DNA of 64,000 bases from Formicarius rufipectus. Lineage: Eukaryota; Chordata; Aves; Passeriformes; Formicariidae. This document shows positions 41,201-56,200 of the stretch, one piece after another. The position numbers and the translations under genes are program-made. A model generated the notes under the pieces. The model ran no database searches, was not told the DNA's origin, and saw only the letters and a program-made list of their open reading frames with translations. The first letter of the stretch is position 1, and each line of letters starts with the position of its first letter. The stretch covers positions 770,519-834,518 of the forward strand of contig VXAU01003702.1 of NCBI GenBank assembly GCA_013399695.1, in the 5' to 3' direction.

Positions 41201-44200
41201 AAATTGTACCTGGAGACATCAAACTACAGTTTCTCTTCCTATTCCCCATAATTTTTGGTATAGGTCACAAGAACGACATTCTTGGTTTGATCACAGAAAC
41301 CCAAGCTACATCTTGTCTCTTTTATACGCTACCACAATCAGCAGTGGGGAGTAGGAATGAGAACTTAGCCAGCAAGAGTTTTAAGGAAAGGAGAAAAAAA
41401 ATCCCAAACCTCCAAAAAAAACAAAAAAAAACAAACAAAAAAAACAAAAAAAAAACACAAAAAAAAAAAAACAAAACAAAACAAAAACAACAACAAAAAA
41501 AACAAATAGAAATAAATAATAATTTAAAAAAAAGTGTAAGACTCATTCAAATTAAGTCTTTTTCTACTTATGACACTAGACTAGCTAAAACTCCAAAGAG
41601 CATTCCCAATGCTCTTCTTATCTATCAATAACATCAAAGCTGACAATAATAGTAACTCTGCGTTGCTGCAATCCAAGATAATTTTCTAATTGCTTTCCTG
41701 GCAAGGAGCTCAAGAACAGCTGTCTAACAATTAAGGATAGCTCCAGACCTACTTACTTATCTCACACATCTAACTTTCAAATGATAGTCATAAAAGAATA
41801 ATCTATCATATTCAATCTAATATAAGGCTTTCTGGGTGACTTCAATGGAACAAGGAGATATATCCCAGATATCAAGTTAAGAAAAGTAGATAAAGTTCTT
41901 TAATTGAAAATGTTCTCCCTCATGCAATACTGTGAATCAGCATCACATTGTATGAACTTCTTACAACACTAATATGCTATCTAGACCTTAACCTATTATT
42001 CAATTTACTTTTTATCACATCAGGAAATTCATCTCCTCTCTCTTTCCCCTTCAACACTCGAGAGCAACATACATGCACAAACATATACAGATATAAATGT
42101 AAATATATACACACACCATTTCTGATATGTGAATCTGAGACTAGAGCTCCTGACAGATCATGTCTATTTTCCCAAGACACAGGCAGAGAAATATCTCAGC
42201 CCAATCAAAGGACTCAACTCCATTTAGAGTACAGTAGTACATTTAAATCAAGATAAACTATAAAAAATATCCCCTGGACAACTGACAATACTACAAATCT
42301 GTATTTCCCTACCACAGCTGAAACTCAGATCTCAAAAACCAAACCTAACTGTGCTAATTATCAGTTTAAATGACCAGAAATGTTCTTTCTACATTTGCAT
42401 TAGTCTCCCTCAGCACAGAAAAAGATGCCCCAGGATCGCTCTTTCCTCGATTCTACTTTTCACCAATGGCTGGGGAGTGCTGGTTGGATGAAATTGGGCA
42501 CAGCTGCCCACAGAAGATTCTGCTGTTCTTCACTGCTCAAGAAGGATGAGTACACCTTAGGTATTATCCAAGCAAATAGAATTTGCACATTAATGAGATG
42601 GGCTTCTACTGAAACTTAAAGCATTAGTCTTAGTGAGAGAGCAAAATACTAAGTACAACAGGATTATATTGAAAGTAACCAGGGAGGCTTTGATTACATG
42701 AAGAGATTGACAACAAGATGACAAAAACTCTACAGGACAGGAGTCAAAGTTTGAGGTAAGGCAGTATCTTCTACTAGATATACGCCTGAGAGAGGCTACT
42801 TTTAAGACACCTGAAAAGGAGAGCCTAAGACCTTGTCTTTTTTCCAGTTATATGAGTTAGTCTAGTGGAAGGTATTACATCCTTTCATAAAACTTTCATA
42901 AAACTTTTCATAAAACCTCACCATTACAACTGCAACAGCAAAATTCCATATGCACCTCCCCAGAAAAATAAAGCCTCACTGCATGGGTGTTCAAACTAAA
43001 TGTGGATCCTTGATCACTTTAGGTCTTTAGCTCAGTTTCTTTGTATGCAGGACAGACTGTTTTGCTTCACTTCTAGAATACTTGATGAAAAACAGCAAAG
43101 GCACTTACAATGTCACTCATTTTAGCAGAAGTAAAGATCTATACACGCAGTACAGTAATAACCTCTACAAAATAATCTATTTTATTGGATGGTCATTTTC
43201 ATAGGACAAAATTTGAATATTTAGGTTTCTTGGATTAAAAATATCCCTGCAGTGCTTATAAATAAAATTTAATGAAAAGGAATGTTAGTCTTGCGTTTTA
43301 CTCTTCACAAATCCCTAATTTCCATTTTTTTCTTAGGCTTTCTCTATTCATCTTTATAATACTCATTTCTGGTTTCAGCTTCTGCACTGAAGGAGGGTTT
43401 CCTAAGAAGTACAAACAGTCCTTTTTGGACCTGAAGGTCTTTCTCCATAAACAGTGCCAGGCAGCATGTTCCCACAACAGTGATTGCAACATGTCCTGAG
43501 TAATTCTTGATTGTGACAATTTCTCATAGGGTCTTCAAAGAAGCTTGAAAAGCAGATCAATAAATTTGAGAAAATAAATCAAAATAACTTCAAGAGCAAC
43601 GGCATACATACGCAGAACTGTCAGAAGCCAAGAGGCACACCGCTTAGCCTGAACACACCTCTCTAAAGAAATAACAGAAAGATCCAGCACCAGTCTAAAA
43701 GCAAGACAGAGGGTAACTCAGAAGACAAAGAGTAAAAGAAAGTCAGGTAAGTATTTACAATACAGTGAAAAGAGAGTTCAGAAGATGTGATTATTTTTTT
43801 TTTTAATTTTAGTTTTTCAATGCGCTGCAAGTCCAGTACATGCAAAAACCATCACCAAATATGCTGCCCCAAATGGGCCTCCTGCCATTAGGACATGCAT
43901 GTATCCAACTCACTCATTCAGCAAAGGCATGGATGTTCTCCTCTTGCTCTTCTGCACCATGTTGGCTTGGTTTCTTAAGGAGATCCGGATGAGTGAGGGT
44001 GCCAATCGACACGGTTCTCCGTCCACTTGCATGGGGATAGACTTGTATGTTAGAAGTGTCACCTCACGGCACTGGTGCAACCTCTCTCCGTGACCACCCA
44101 CCTGGAGAGCAGCCTGGGAAAAACACACAAGCAAAAAAAAAATCCAAATAAATACCAAGCAGGAAAGATAAAAAGACAACTCAGAACACAGAGCTGAGGC

Positions 44201-47200
44201 AGTTAACAGATCCAAAATGCAGTTTTGATGATAGCACTCATTACACAGTGCTCCATGCCTAAGGCATGCTAAAAAAGCACAATGATTCACCCAAAAATTG
44301 CAAAGCAGTACTTAAAATTTCATAAGGAAAAGTACTGGGCAATAAGTAGATATCTAAACCCATGTCTTGCATGCCTTATCACCCATATATGCACACATGA
44401 ATACTTGTGTTCATTCTTTCAGGGTTCAATCTGTTTTGGTTGGTTTGTTTTCACACTAACAGTAAGGCTAATAATGATTTGCTCTTTAAAACAACAACTC
44501 TAATTGGATGCATCTGCGAGACAGAAAAATTATTTTCTCTTCCTGAACAGAATAGTTCTTAATATCAATTAGATCAATTTAAAATCCTTATTATGAATGC
44601 TTACACAGCTAGTCAATCTCAACATCAGACAGGATGAAAAGAGCAAGCAGAAGGGCCTTGCTAAAAACAATTAAATATCAGGTTTAAGAATTCAAACAAA
44701 TTAAAGAAGACAGACAGTGCTCAGATCCTTCAAGTTCTGGACAGACATGTTTGTGCAGAAATGTATTTTTCTAATTGGTTTGACTATTATGTGACAATTA
44801 ATTCATTAATTCACTCTATCAGATGCAGATAAAAAAATATACTAATGCAGTACTAACAGAGAACAGGCTAAACACAAGACCTTAACCCTGCCATGTGCAC
44901 TTAATATTATGGATCAACTGATATTATGATCAATAATATAATAATACCTCTTATACAGCAGTTCTCTCCCTTGTTTTTACAGTCCTTCTAAGTATCAGCA
45001 AGCACGTCAGGGAGACATACAGAGCAAGTTAGGATTAAATCAATGCATTTTAGGGTTACAGTGGTTCCTCAGCATCACAACCAAAGCAGAACAGCAGACA
45101 GTTCTGAAACAGGCTTTCTTTAAAGAGAAAGAGCAGCTCAACGTGTCCTATTTCTTAAATTCAGCCCCACCTGAAACTGTTGGTAGCTTCTGAGATCACT
45201 CTAGCCACCTCAGTTAACTAGGACCACATTAATGGTGAACCCAAAAACTTATCCAGCTGAAAACTGCCAGGTGGTATATGCTAAATAGACTTCACAGACT
45301 TTTCAAAGAGATGGTTTAAATTCTTCAGGTTTATTCCACAAGATCTATTAGGCTAACAAACAAAATTTTTCTCATTTGTGGGTTATTTCCCTAATCCATT
45401 AGACTCACCAAAAACACAAAGGCCAAAAGAGAATACTTAACCCAGAGAGACTTTTAAAGAAATGCTTGTTGATCAAGACTGCCTTTTGCTTATTTTGAAG
45501 ATTAGATTTACCTGAACTTCTTGAGGAAACGAACACCACGGGTATTCGTGGTAATATCATGGGTATTCACTGAGGGCAGGTCACACAACAAAGAAGTATA
45601 GTGAAAATGGGCTTATCCATTTTAGTTTCATCCTAGTTCACACAAGCCATAGGAGCAACAAAGGCCTAAGGGTATGGACTTCAGGGTGATCTATAAAAAA
45701 CTGCCAGGAAGACCAGATATGGGCCTTCTGTTGGCCACAATAAGTTCAAGCTGCTGTAACTTAGCCAGACTGTTAGAAAGGGAATGACCACTGACTATCT
45801 GACTGCACTTAATCAGCCTCTAAAGAGATTGTCATGGGCTTTGACCACTGTGAAAAGCAGGACATCAGGGTATTGACAGCGAGACTGCTTTTATGCTAAT
45901 TAACTTATAGTTCACTTTAAGGACAGCATTGACAGAAAGTACATTGACAAAACTGTTGGCTGTATTTCCTTTCCCTAGCAGAACAAAAAGGAGAGATAAC
46001 ATTCATGCCAGAAATATTAATGTTCTCCACAGCTATTACTAAAGTAATACACAGGACTTTTAGTGTGCATTTGGAAACTGTATGGGTATATAATTTTATA
46101 TAATATTTCATAATGCTTTGCTGTAGCCAGTTATTAAAAAAAAAAGAAAGAAACAAAAAGGTACTTTTATGTCACAGATTGAAATATAGAAAAGTTAAAA
46201 GGAAAAAGCAGTATTTATTTCATCATAGACCACTTCCACAGTAAAAGCATGTCTGCGTCTGTTCTCATTGCAGTGTTCTTACTGTAATAATCTTGTCATT
46301 TACCTCGGAAGCATTGCACATGAAAATTAGCCATATCCTGCAAAGAATATATTTTTATTATTAACTAACATGTCTGTTACTAGAAAACTACAATATGGGC
46401 CTGTCATTTAACAGCAGAGCAGGCTCTGGTCTTAGCTGACTATGCGGAAACACGCTTGGCTTCCAGTAACAAGGACAACTTTGCTGTGCTGCCCACAGAG
46501 CTCAGCGAGTCGTACTCACCAGTGAGGCCATGGTGAACCCAATGACCTCAATGTAGCCATCGTCGTGGCGCTGAGGCTCAAAGTCTCTGTGATCTCCAGG
46601 GTTGCCCCAGGGCATTGTGCCAGCACAATATCTACAGAAACAAGTTTGGAAAGCAAGTTTGAGAAAGGGTTTTTCCCTGGGGATCCTGACTAGTAGCCTG
46701 TTAGCCTGTTCTGTTTGTTTCCAAGCTGATACAACACCAACAGATGTAACCACTATAATCTTTATCAGGTTCCTCTGTGAGAGGAAAATGGGTAAACACC
46801 ATGAAATAGATAAACAGAACAACAGTACTTTCTTCTCCCTATTTGCTTTGATTCCTGCCAGTGACTTGTTGAGCCATAAAGATGTTTTGCCCCTTTGCTA
46901 GGCAGGCATGGAGCTGTGGCAGCAACTCCAGCCTCACAGCTCTATTTCCTCTCTCCCTGCTGGCTCAGCAATTCTAACAGAATAAGGAATGCCGAACACT
47001 GTGTAGCTTGAGGAGGCAGGGAGAAATATGAAGCAGGACCAGATACAGCTGTGGCATCTGTCTTTTCTACTATTAAAGAATGGATGCAAATGGGATCTAA
47101 GAGTGATAGAAGGGGGAACTTTGGTGAAGTGACACCAAGTAGAAACTTGCAGTGAGGCCAATGCAGAACTCAAAAGATCAAGTGCTCAGGGCTGCATATG

Positions 47201-50200
47201 GTAGATTGTCTAAAGCAGTGGTCTCCAAAGTGGGGTGCACAGACTACAGGATATATGAAAGAAAAATCCACAACTGACAAGACAGAGTGTGTGAAGAAAA
47301 AAAAATAAAAATTCCCTCTGACTTTTAATAAATAAGAAAACAAACATTAAAGTATTTGTTTTATCTTTATGACATCCTTTCCTAATTTGTGTTTGCTTTA
47401 TATTGCATGTAATATTAGTAGAGCAGTACCTGTATATAATTTATAAACAAATATAAATATACTGGAGTGGTGCTCAGAGGATTTTTACTGATGGGGATGC
47501 ACAGTCAAGTAAGTTTGGAGACTACTGTTTCAGAAAGCAGGAAATCAACAACTTTTAAGAATACAGCTATATTCTTTTTGACACCTTGTAATGTTAAAAA
47601 CCAGCACTTCTTTAAACAGTTAGGTGTTCCTCTACTACAAAAATACAGATGCTTCCCTCCACTTCCACCCCCTCCTCCCTCCTCTCTTTCACACTTGGAT
47701 TCTAATTAAGCAAAAGACTAGGCATTTGTGTCTTTCTTTACTATCTTGTTTGCAGGTAAGGTGCACAATTTTTCAAAGTGAGTTTGTCAAGCATTTATAC
47801 TCTATCAGGATATTCAACTTTCTGAAGGAAGGTTTCACTGCACTCTGATGCCATTCTGTGTTGCTAATTAACAGTATTACAAGCACCCAGCTCTCAACAA
47901 GGTAGCCCAGTGACAATATGCTCCCAGCACATTCATTCAGACTAGGTCTCTTCTAAAGATTTTTTTTTTTCCTTTTATAACTCCAAGAACTTGTCTTGAG
48001 CTTACCTGGGTATGTTTAAAAACACTATACACTGGAACTTCAGCTCCTGGATCTTTGGAGTCAGGTCTGTACCATCACACTACAAAGCCAAAGTGACAGA
48101 GCACAGAGAAATTGCTGAGTGGAGCCACAGACAAGAGAAGTGTTGCTGCTTTGTAACAACTTTCCCAAGACTTTCCTTGGAATGTGTTGCAAATGTCATG
48201 CTCAAAACTGAAAAGTAACAGAGCCATTAAACTCTCACCTCACTCTCTCTCCAACTCCCTATACCCCCACCCCATTTCCCACAATACCATGACACTGATA
48301 TTTTTATACTTACCACAACTTTAACATGCTTGGATAAATCTCTTGAGCTTCTTTGCAGAAAGTCTGTAAAGGCTGCCTGCAACAGCAATAAGAGCAAGGA
48401 TTGTCATCAGCACTTCCTCTATTTTCTTTCCTCGTTTCATATCCCACCCTAGAGCTAATTACCAAAACACCATCCTTATGTCAAACTTATTATTGTAAAA
48501 GATGCAATTTTTTTTTTCATTATGATACTTCTCCTTTTGAGAGGTTAACTGAAAAAAAGTTCTTGGGCACCCAAGGATTTGAGTGCAAATTCTTGCTCAC
48601 CTACTTGTTTTCACGTTTAAGGCACATGAGTACAGTATGTCATTCATTAACCAACTGGTGCTTCCCTCTTAAAAACTTTAGAATAAAGTGTTGTGCATGT
48701 GCCTTCTGAATGGACAACTGGGTAATTTTACTTGCATATTCCCACATGAAAATTAATCACTCCAGATATTTGATCTCTGCCCTCCACTCCCCATGACCCA
48801 ACATCCGAGACTGCTCCTCAAAGCTACAGAGACACAGGTCAAAACTTCAGGAATTCCTCTAGGAAAGTAACTATCAGTGTACTTCCCCAACCCTGAAAAA
48901 AGCAGAGCAGTTTCCTGAGGAGCTTATGAGTCAGAAGCAGGGGGACCAAGATTATGACTAGTACTATGTCCAAAGGAGTGGTATTTCTCTCACCTGCTCA
49001 GCTCTGTATAACAATTGTACTTCAGGCACTGTTTGACAGACACTTGTGCACGGCACTGCCAGAAAACAGTATGGGTGCACTTGAAATTACAAGAGGTAAA
49101 ATGAGCTGGCACGAGATCCTGATGTGAGAAAGTGAGGGGGAAAATACCTAAGAAAACATTGAAGCAACTAAGTTAGCATCATTCTGTAAGACAAATCACA
49201 ACTTACCCCTGCATAAAACATTTTATTTCTAAATCGGCTGTTGAATTTCTCTGGGTTTGCTTCTGTGAAAGGATAAAGAAGAATAATATGAATACCCTAA
49301 CAAAACAAATGAACTTCATTTATACTTTCACATTTCCTACTAGCACTATGGTGCTTTTAGCACATATCTCTCAGTTAAAATATTAACATAAATATATTTT
49401 TCCTGCATGTCTCCCATCTGTGTGTTTATCTGCTAGCAGATCTTGAACATTGATAGTGAATTCTTCTCCTTTCCTGCAGGGAGTGAAAATAGATGGAAAC
49501 ACGAGCAAAGACGTAACAAGAATTCAATCAGTTAATTTAACACCTCTCAGACTATTCATCTTATGATCCCTCAGGATAATTTCTATATACTGTTTCTAGC
49601 AATGCAGAAAAAATCTCTAAGAATTATTAGAGATTTATGAAACAGTAATCCATGTTTTGAAGCAGGAGTAAAGTGTTAGTTAATCACAAGATGAAACAGA
49701 CACTTAAATTCAGACATGTTAAAGAGCTACCAAGGAACAGAGCTTTCTACCCAGATACTTCTGCAGCAAGGAAAAAGGATTTTAAAAAATGTGGTTATTT
49801 TAAAACTTATTTAGAAAACCATTTCATTTTGATTAGATTCCAAGTAATGGAGAGTTTTTAAGGCTAGTAGTAATGCACATCTAATGGTTAATTATTCTCA
49901 CTGCTAAAGTAATAGTGGGGGGTTCCTATCTCGAAATTTTCAGTCTTCAACTGCTAAATCTTATTATACTTCTCTGTCGGATTAAAGAGCCTTCAACTAT
50001 CAGATGTCTTGTCTTTGAGTAAATACTTACAGGCAGTGATTAAATCACCTCTTAACCTTCTTTCAAATAAGCTAAATGGAGTTCCCTTAATCTCCCAATA
50101 TAAGGCATGTTTCCCAGAGTACAGGTACATTCTTGGGCCTCCTTTGGAACTATTTTCCTAGTCTGTGCCATCTAAAGATTTCAAACCTTCTGACATTGTG

Positions 50201-53200
50201 TTAATACCAGCTATCCACCCCTTGCTCAGTGACTCTCTAGTGAAAACAACAAACTACCAAGACTGTCCTGGCTAAAGCATCACACTGGTGTGAACATATC
50301 CAAATTACTTCTCAAATGACCTCTTAAAATAATACTTGTAATTCTCTTTGAACTCACTACATCTCATGATACAAGGCCCCCTTTTGTAAGAGCTGCTTGA
50401 GGTTTCTGATTTGTTTGCTTGCTCAGTTACTGTAGCATTGTTTTGTTGTGCCACAGGTGAGTCAAACTCAGTCAGGGCCACTTCTACTTCACACAATTAA
50501 TTTAACTGCGTAAGTGAATCTGATCTCATTTGTTGGGCTCATAGCTCTGTGCAGAAATTCTCAACACACCATGCTAAGCAGCAGAAGGTTTCTGAAGGCT
50601 TAGTGCCTGTTCTGCACATTCTCTGATGTAAGCATCCATGATAGCTCCAGACAGCAGCCACCAGGAGCACTGGATCTTACATGGATCTTACCAGAAATGC
50701 TCACCACAACCAAAGCAATGGTTTAAAACAGAAAAGGAACCTTTGTGATGCCAGGGATTCAGCAGTCCCTCAATGCACTACTTGTACTTCTGACATCCCA
50801 AATGAGCCTGGGTAGGGAGGAAGGACTCTTTATGTGATGTGAAATAGAGCCTAACATTGATTTAGAGTGCAGCTTTGACTGTAGAAGTAAATTACTGACT
50901 GCATAGCGAAGGCTCACTCCATCCTCACCCTTCTCAAACCACCAAGGAGTAGAGAAAGGAATGTGTTACACCCTGTGTGTGTGTGTGTAGGGTGGGGAGG
51001 TTCCTGCAAATGAAGAGTGCTGAAGAGCTAAGGGATCAAACAGCATGTCAGCAGGGATAAAGTAAATTGCACCTTCCGTGCTCTACCAAAGCGGAAGGAT
51101 AGCAAGACAGTCACTACCTACAGCTCTTCCTGAGGAAGTAGAACTAAGTGTATGAAGCTTGGATCCAATCCTCAAGTCTCAGTCTGATCAGTCACATGAA
51201 AAGTGTAGAGGCTGCCATGGAAAAGGCCACATTCATGCACAAGTTCTTTCGAGACATGGCAATCACTGCTTATTATAAATATAACAGCTGACCACCTCTA
51301 TGGCATAAAGTGCCCTACTGGGCTGACAATTCCTATCAATTTATCTAATTTTGGTTTGCAAGCATTGTATTCATTTGTCTTAATGCTATATATGATCACA
51401 GTAGCTCCACATAACCAACTGCACACAGCCCCTTAATAATCCAAGCACTACAGCCATCAAAGTGCTTTACATTTTGCTGCCGTAGCTAAGAATTTCTCTG
51501 GGTAGTCATCAACTGCAAATGAGATCGGAATCTGTGTTGTACTGCTTATTTCAGAGCCAAGGAGTACTTTGGATTGGAAGGGAACTTCAAAGGATATCTA
51601 GTCCAACCCCGGTGCAATGAGCAAGGACATCTTCAACTCGATCAGGTTGCTCTGAGACTCCTCATCCAACCTGACAAGGAATGTTTTCAGGGGTGGGGCA
51701 TCCATCACCTTCCTGGGCAACTTGCACCAGTGTCTTGCCATAATCATTGTTAAAATCTTCTTCCTTATATCTAATATAAATTTACTCTCTTTTTTTGTTT
51801 AAAACCATTACTCCTTGCCCTATTGCAACAGGCCCTGGTAAAAATCTGGCCCTATCTAATTGAAAGGCTTCAATAAGATCTCCCAGGAACCTTCTCTTCT
51901 CCAGGCAGAGAAACCCCAATTCTACATGAAAAACAATACAACACACACACACCATCAACACCTCCAAGGCTATAAGCTTTCTTCTCCTAAAATACATAAG
52001 ATTCATTTTGTGATATTTTAGCATTTGAGAAGATAAGGAAGACAACAACAGTAATGCCCCATGCTACAAAACGCTCTCCTGGCCACACACACTCAGACAA
52101 GCAGCTTGCTCTGCCAAGCACTTTTTCACCCATGTAAATTTTTTAAATACTGGCATGTCTGGAATAACATTCATTCTTTATAGGGCTCCATAACTTCATT
52201 ATTAAATAATGCCTCCATTAAATGAGAAAGTAGCCATGCATTTAATCTTTACTGTATATTCACAGTCACATTAGCAATGCATAGTGACATGCACTCATAA
52301 AAAAAAATGTATACAGCTGTCATCATTTCATTCCTCTGCCCTTTTGTGGCCCCTCATTATTATTCTTAAAGCTTGAAGCAGTCTTAAACATTATAAAATA
52401 TGCATTAGTTCATTCCATCATGTATTCTGCTCTTTATTTAGCCTGGCATTAGAGTGCTATCTTTTCATCTTGAAACAACACACTGATAAGTATGACAGTG
52501 AAGATAAAGAAGTCTCTGTTTTAGAAAAAATACCTGCATATGAAGCTGGAATGACCAAAAGCTGAACACAGCCAACTGAACAAGGCTTACTTTTACAAGC
52601 ACTCCAGTCTAAACCACATAAATAGAGCAGTTCACATCAGTCCAAAATCCACCCCTTAAGCCACATTTCAATCCATATGGGGTGGTAAAACTGCCATTGG
52701 CACCGGGACAGACAAGATGCTACAGCTGCTCAAATTCTTGACAGTTCTATGGACAGTAAAACCTTTAACTTGCATAGAGACACTCTGGGTCTGTCTCAAG
52801 TCCAAAGACATTTTACTATATTCCTCAATAGACAACAGCTCTCCAGTTTGAGAACACAATTATCCTCCTACTACTTTGAGTCTTGCAGCTCTTCTCTTCC
52901 TTCCACCTCCACGCTTGCAACTATTTTTCTTTCTCTTATTCTGACACTACTGCATCATCATTAACTTCTTTTATGTCTGTACTTGCCATCTCCTTTACAA
53001 GATCTAAAACTTTGAAAAGCTTCCCTTTTAGCCCTTTTCCTCCAGTAAATGCCAGTTTTCCCTGTACTTTTTTCAGTTTTTTAATCACAAAGCCCCTTGG
53101 AAACTCATGATACATACAAGAAGAAAGAAAGAGATTGTATCCTGTATTTCTGTGTTTCAGCTTTCCTACTGAATTATAAGAACAGGATGCTAAATCCCAT

Positions 53201-56200
53201 CTATTTCTAATTTATAATATAACTGCCCATCCACAAGGCTAAGGAAATAGAAAGTTCCTATTACCTCTAGATTCATGGAACTCCAGCGTAACATGCGCAT
53301 CAAATCCAAGACTGAAGTAATTATTGAAGACATTTAGGGGAAGCTGCAAATACATAATAAAAAGAGATGTAAAAATAGTATGAATCAAACATTTTTTGAC
53401 ACACCAGGGTTTAACTACTTTAAACCTGGCATGTCATGAAAACCTACTAAGAAGAAAGCAGGATTGATCAGGGAAATGGTAAGTAGAATGTTACTCTGAA
53501 GGTTAGTAATGGCTTGTGGAAGACGATCAGACACAAGAATCAACACAAAGATCTACAGCATTTTATGATTGTATATGTATCTTTGTAAACTCAAAGGGTT
53601 CCTTATGTTGCCATTAAGAGTTCCCAAAAGGCATGTCACCAATACAAAGGTTATCATAATTGCTGGCTCTTCAAGCTCAGCATGGCAAATGAAACTCGAG
53701 CTGTGCTCTTCTCACTTCACATATAACCAGGAGCAACACAAGTGCCACAGAAGAAGCCCAAATTCTACTGAGGATGCACGAGGCAGGGAAGGACACATCT
53801 GGCCTCTTCCTTGCTACACATGCCCAGCAGGGCTGCAGAGAGGCAACAGTACCATCCAACAGATAAGCTGGAAATTATAACTGAGAAGAGGAAAATGGTT
53901 CACAGAATCAGTTGGGTTTTTTCTCATTATTGTAGCACTTTCAACATCTCCAGTCCAAATGACATATTACTATGTGATTCCCTCACAAAAATTCTCTCAC
54001 TCTTCAACTATCAAGATACACTAATGGAAATTACATAGAGACCCACACAGAAAGAAGTTAAATACAAAACTGCATTACACTTTGCAGTAAAGTAGAAAAC
54101 AGCTGGTATACATTAGCAAAATCCTAAGGAATAAAATTTTACATCCTGTTTTAAGTTTTGTCTAATTTGGGAATGGATGGTAGTCGCAGGGTTGCTTCTC
54201 CTGCAATTAGAGAAAAACAACAATGACCTTTCTGAGAAAACACTGGGGATATTTTTGTCCAGGATTTAGTACTCAACATAAATGTTTAATGCTTGGGAGT
54301 TGCAAACAACAAATAAATGCATTATATTTCACACAACTATGGAATCACTGACATGAAAAGAGACAAAGGAAGAGATGTAAAGACAAAATTAAAAAGGTTT
54401 AGAACTCCCCACCCATGTAGCTTATGATGGTAAACCAAAGGTGTTCATAAGCATCCTACAGTTTCCATGGAAAAAGTAGGCTGTATGGAAAAAATAGGCT
54501 CTAACCTTACGTGCCCCATCCTCCAGCTCATCCAGGGGCAAATCAGGGTTGCGCTCAACCTGAAGATTCCAGCGGTCCAGCTGGACAATGGTCCCATCTT
54601 CTACATGGCAGAGGATCTTGGACACTGGCTCATCTGTGTAACCCTGACAGCAGAATGTGATCAGAGTATCAGCCACAGAGAGTGAAAACAAATCAAGCCA
54701 CTCTTTAATTGCCTGTCAGACCTCACTCCTTTCACACAGGCATAAAATACCAGCCCACATACTACTAAGACCCTTGCTAAATTTTGATATCTCAATAACA
54801 AGCTACTACTGAGGTGCACAAATCTAGGGCAGGCCAAGTAAGGCCATAAGGAGAGTATATCTGTGTTGCCTGGAATAGCTCCAGTGCTACAGTCAAGGAT
54901 AAACAAAGAGAAATACAGTTTAAACTATGCTTAAATTAGAAGCCTGCATATCCTACTCATTACTTGGCCTGAAATATCAGACACATCTAAGTACACTTTA
55001 ATTAAAACTCCATCATCAGTAACTAAAAACACCACACTGGAAATTGAAATAAATCATTATGCCTAAGTGAAGTAGACCTGGGATGCAGCCCTGCCTGCTA
55101 TTTTAGCCCAAAGGAAGGTCCACCACACACAACTAAATCTGAGCAGTAAGTTGAGGATGCCCACATCAGGGTACCACAGTCAGTGCTTACCCCACCCCAA
55201 TTGAGGGTGCGGGCAAGGTCATTCCCTGTGCCAAGCGGAAGGACAGCCACAGGAGGCGGGGGGCTGAGCTGCAGCTCGTCAAGGATGGAGAGGATCCAGC
55301 CCACCTACAGAAAGGGAAATGCAGAGAACTGTTAGTTAGGAAGATTAAAAGGAAAAAAGCATATTTTGATCATATCATATTCCTCTTCACAGCAAAGATC
55401 AAGTAAAAGAAATGCAAAAATGAATGAAGAATAATGATGGACTGTTCCAGATTTTTTTTTTTTAAATTACCATTATGCCAAAAGAACCTTTGACAACAAT
55501 TATGAAAGAAAATGTGTGAGACACGTTAAAACAGCACGATGCCTGAGAACTTGTCATGACAAGCGTGAACTTGCCCACAAGACTCCCATTTCCAGACAAG
55601 AGACCTTAGTGCTGAATTATTTCACCCAGTACAAAGCGTTATATCTATATATATAATATAGAGACACATATATATCAAATAAAAGACTAAAAGACTAGAG
55701 TAAAAGACAGACTTGAATGCTCAGGATTGAAGGACTTGAATTTGAAACTGTCTCTTTTGTATCCTAGGCTATTTGTTATTTTAGAGAGCTATTAGAGAGC
55801 TATTTCTTTCTCCTGTCTTTATTCTGGACTACACAAAATTTTCAAATAGAAATCTATCCAGAAGGAACAAATTACTGTAAACTATTCTGTTTTCATTAAA
55901 TGGTAATTTCCAAGGGGGAGAGATAATTGTTGCTAAAGATGTCAAACTTTTTATGACAGATTATCTTACTACAAAAACAGAGGACTCTTGCTGAAACTAC
56001 TTCTTACTAAAAAATTTGTAAAGAACCTGTGCTGCATTTTTAAATAAAGCATTAACAAAAGACAAACAGAAAATATAATTTTTTCCTCTCACAGTTTTCA
56101 AAGACGCAGATTCTACTGGAAATGTGAGCTTTTAAGACAGAAAACAGAAATCCTGACTGCAGTTGGACAGAATTTTTCTTCCCCCAACTAATATTGCTGT

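Larger units (their letters stand above)
40366..43913. other. Intron (3.5 kb) upstream of the candidate 63-bp exon
   Basis: Contains an A-rich tract at 41391-41540, a small 11-bp tandem repeat at 42882-42915, and the CU-rich (transcript sense) tract at 40449-40509. No mobile element was recognised. Confidence 0.6.
49263..53264. other. Intron (4.0 kb) with CR1 fragments
   Basis: This intron holds an older CR1/L3-like fragment near 49975-50190, a younger CR1 3' fragment at about 51547-51925, and a short TG microsatellite at 50974-50988. The rest is AT-rich with no recognised feature. Confidence 0.65.

Noticed and set aside
41287..41631. Lysine/asparagine-rich 114-codon open frame
   Set aside because: It is produced by the A-rich simple tract at 41391-41540.
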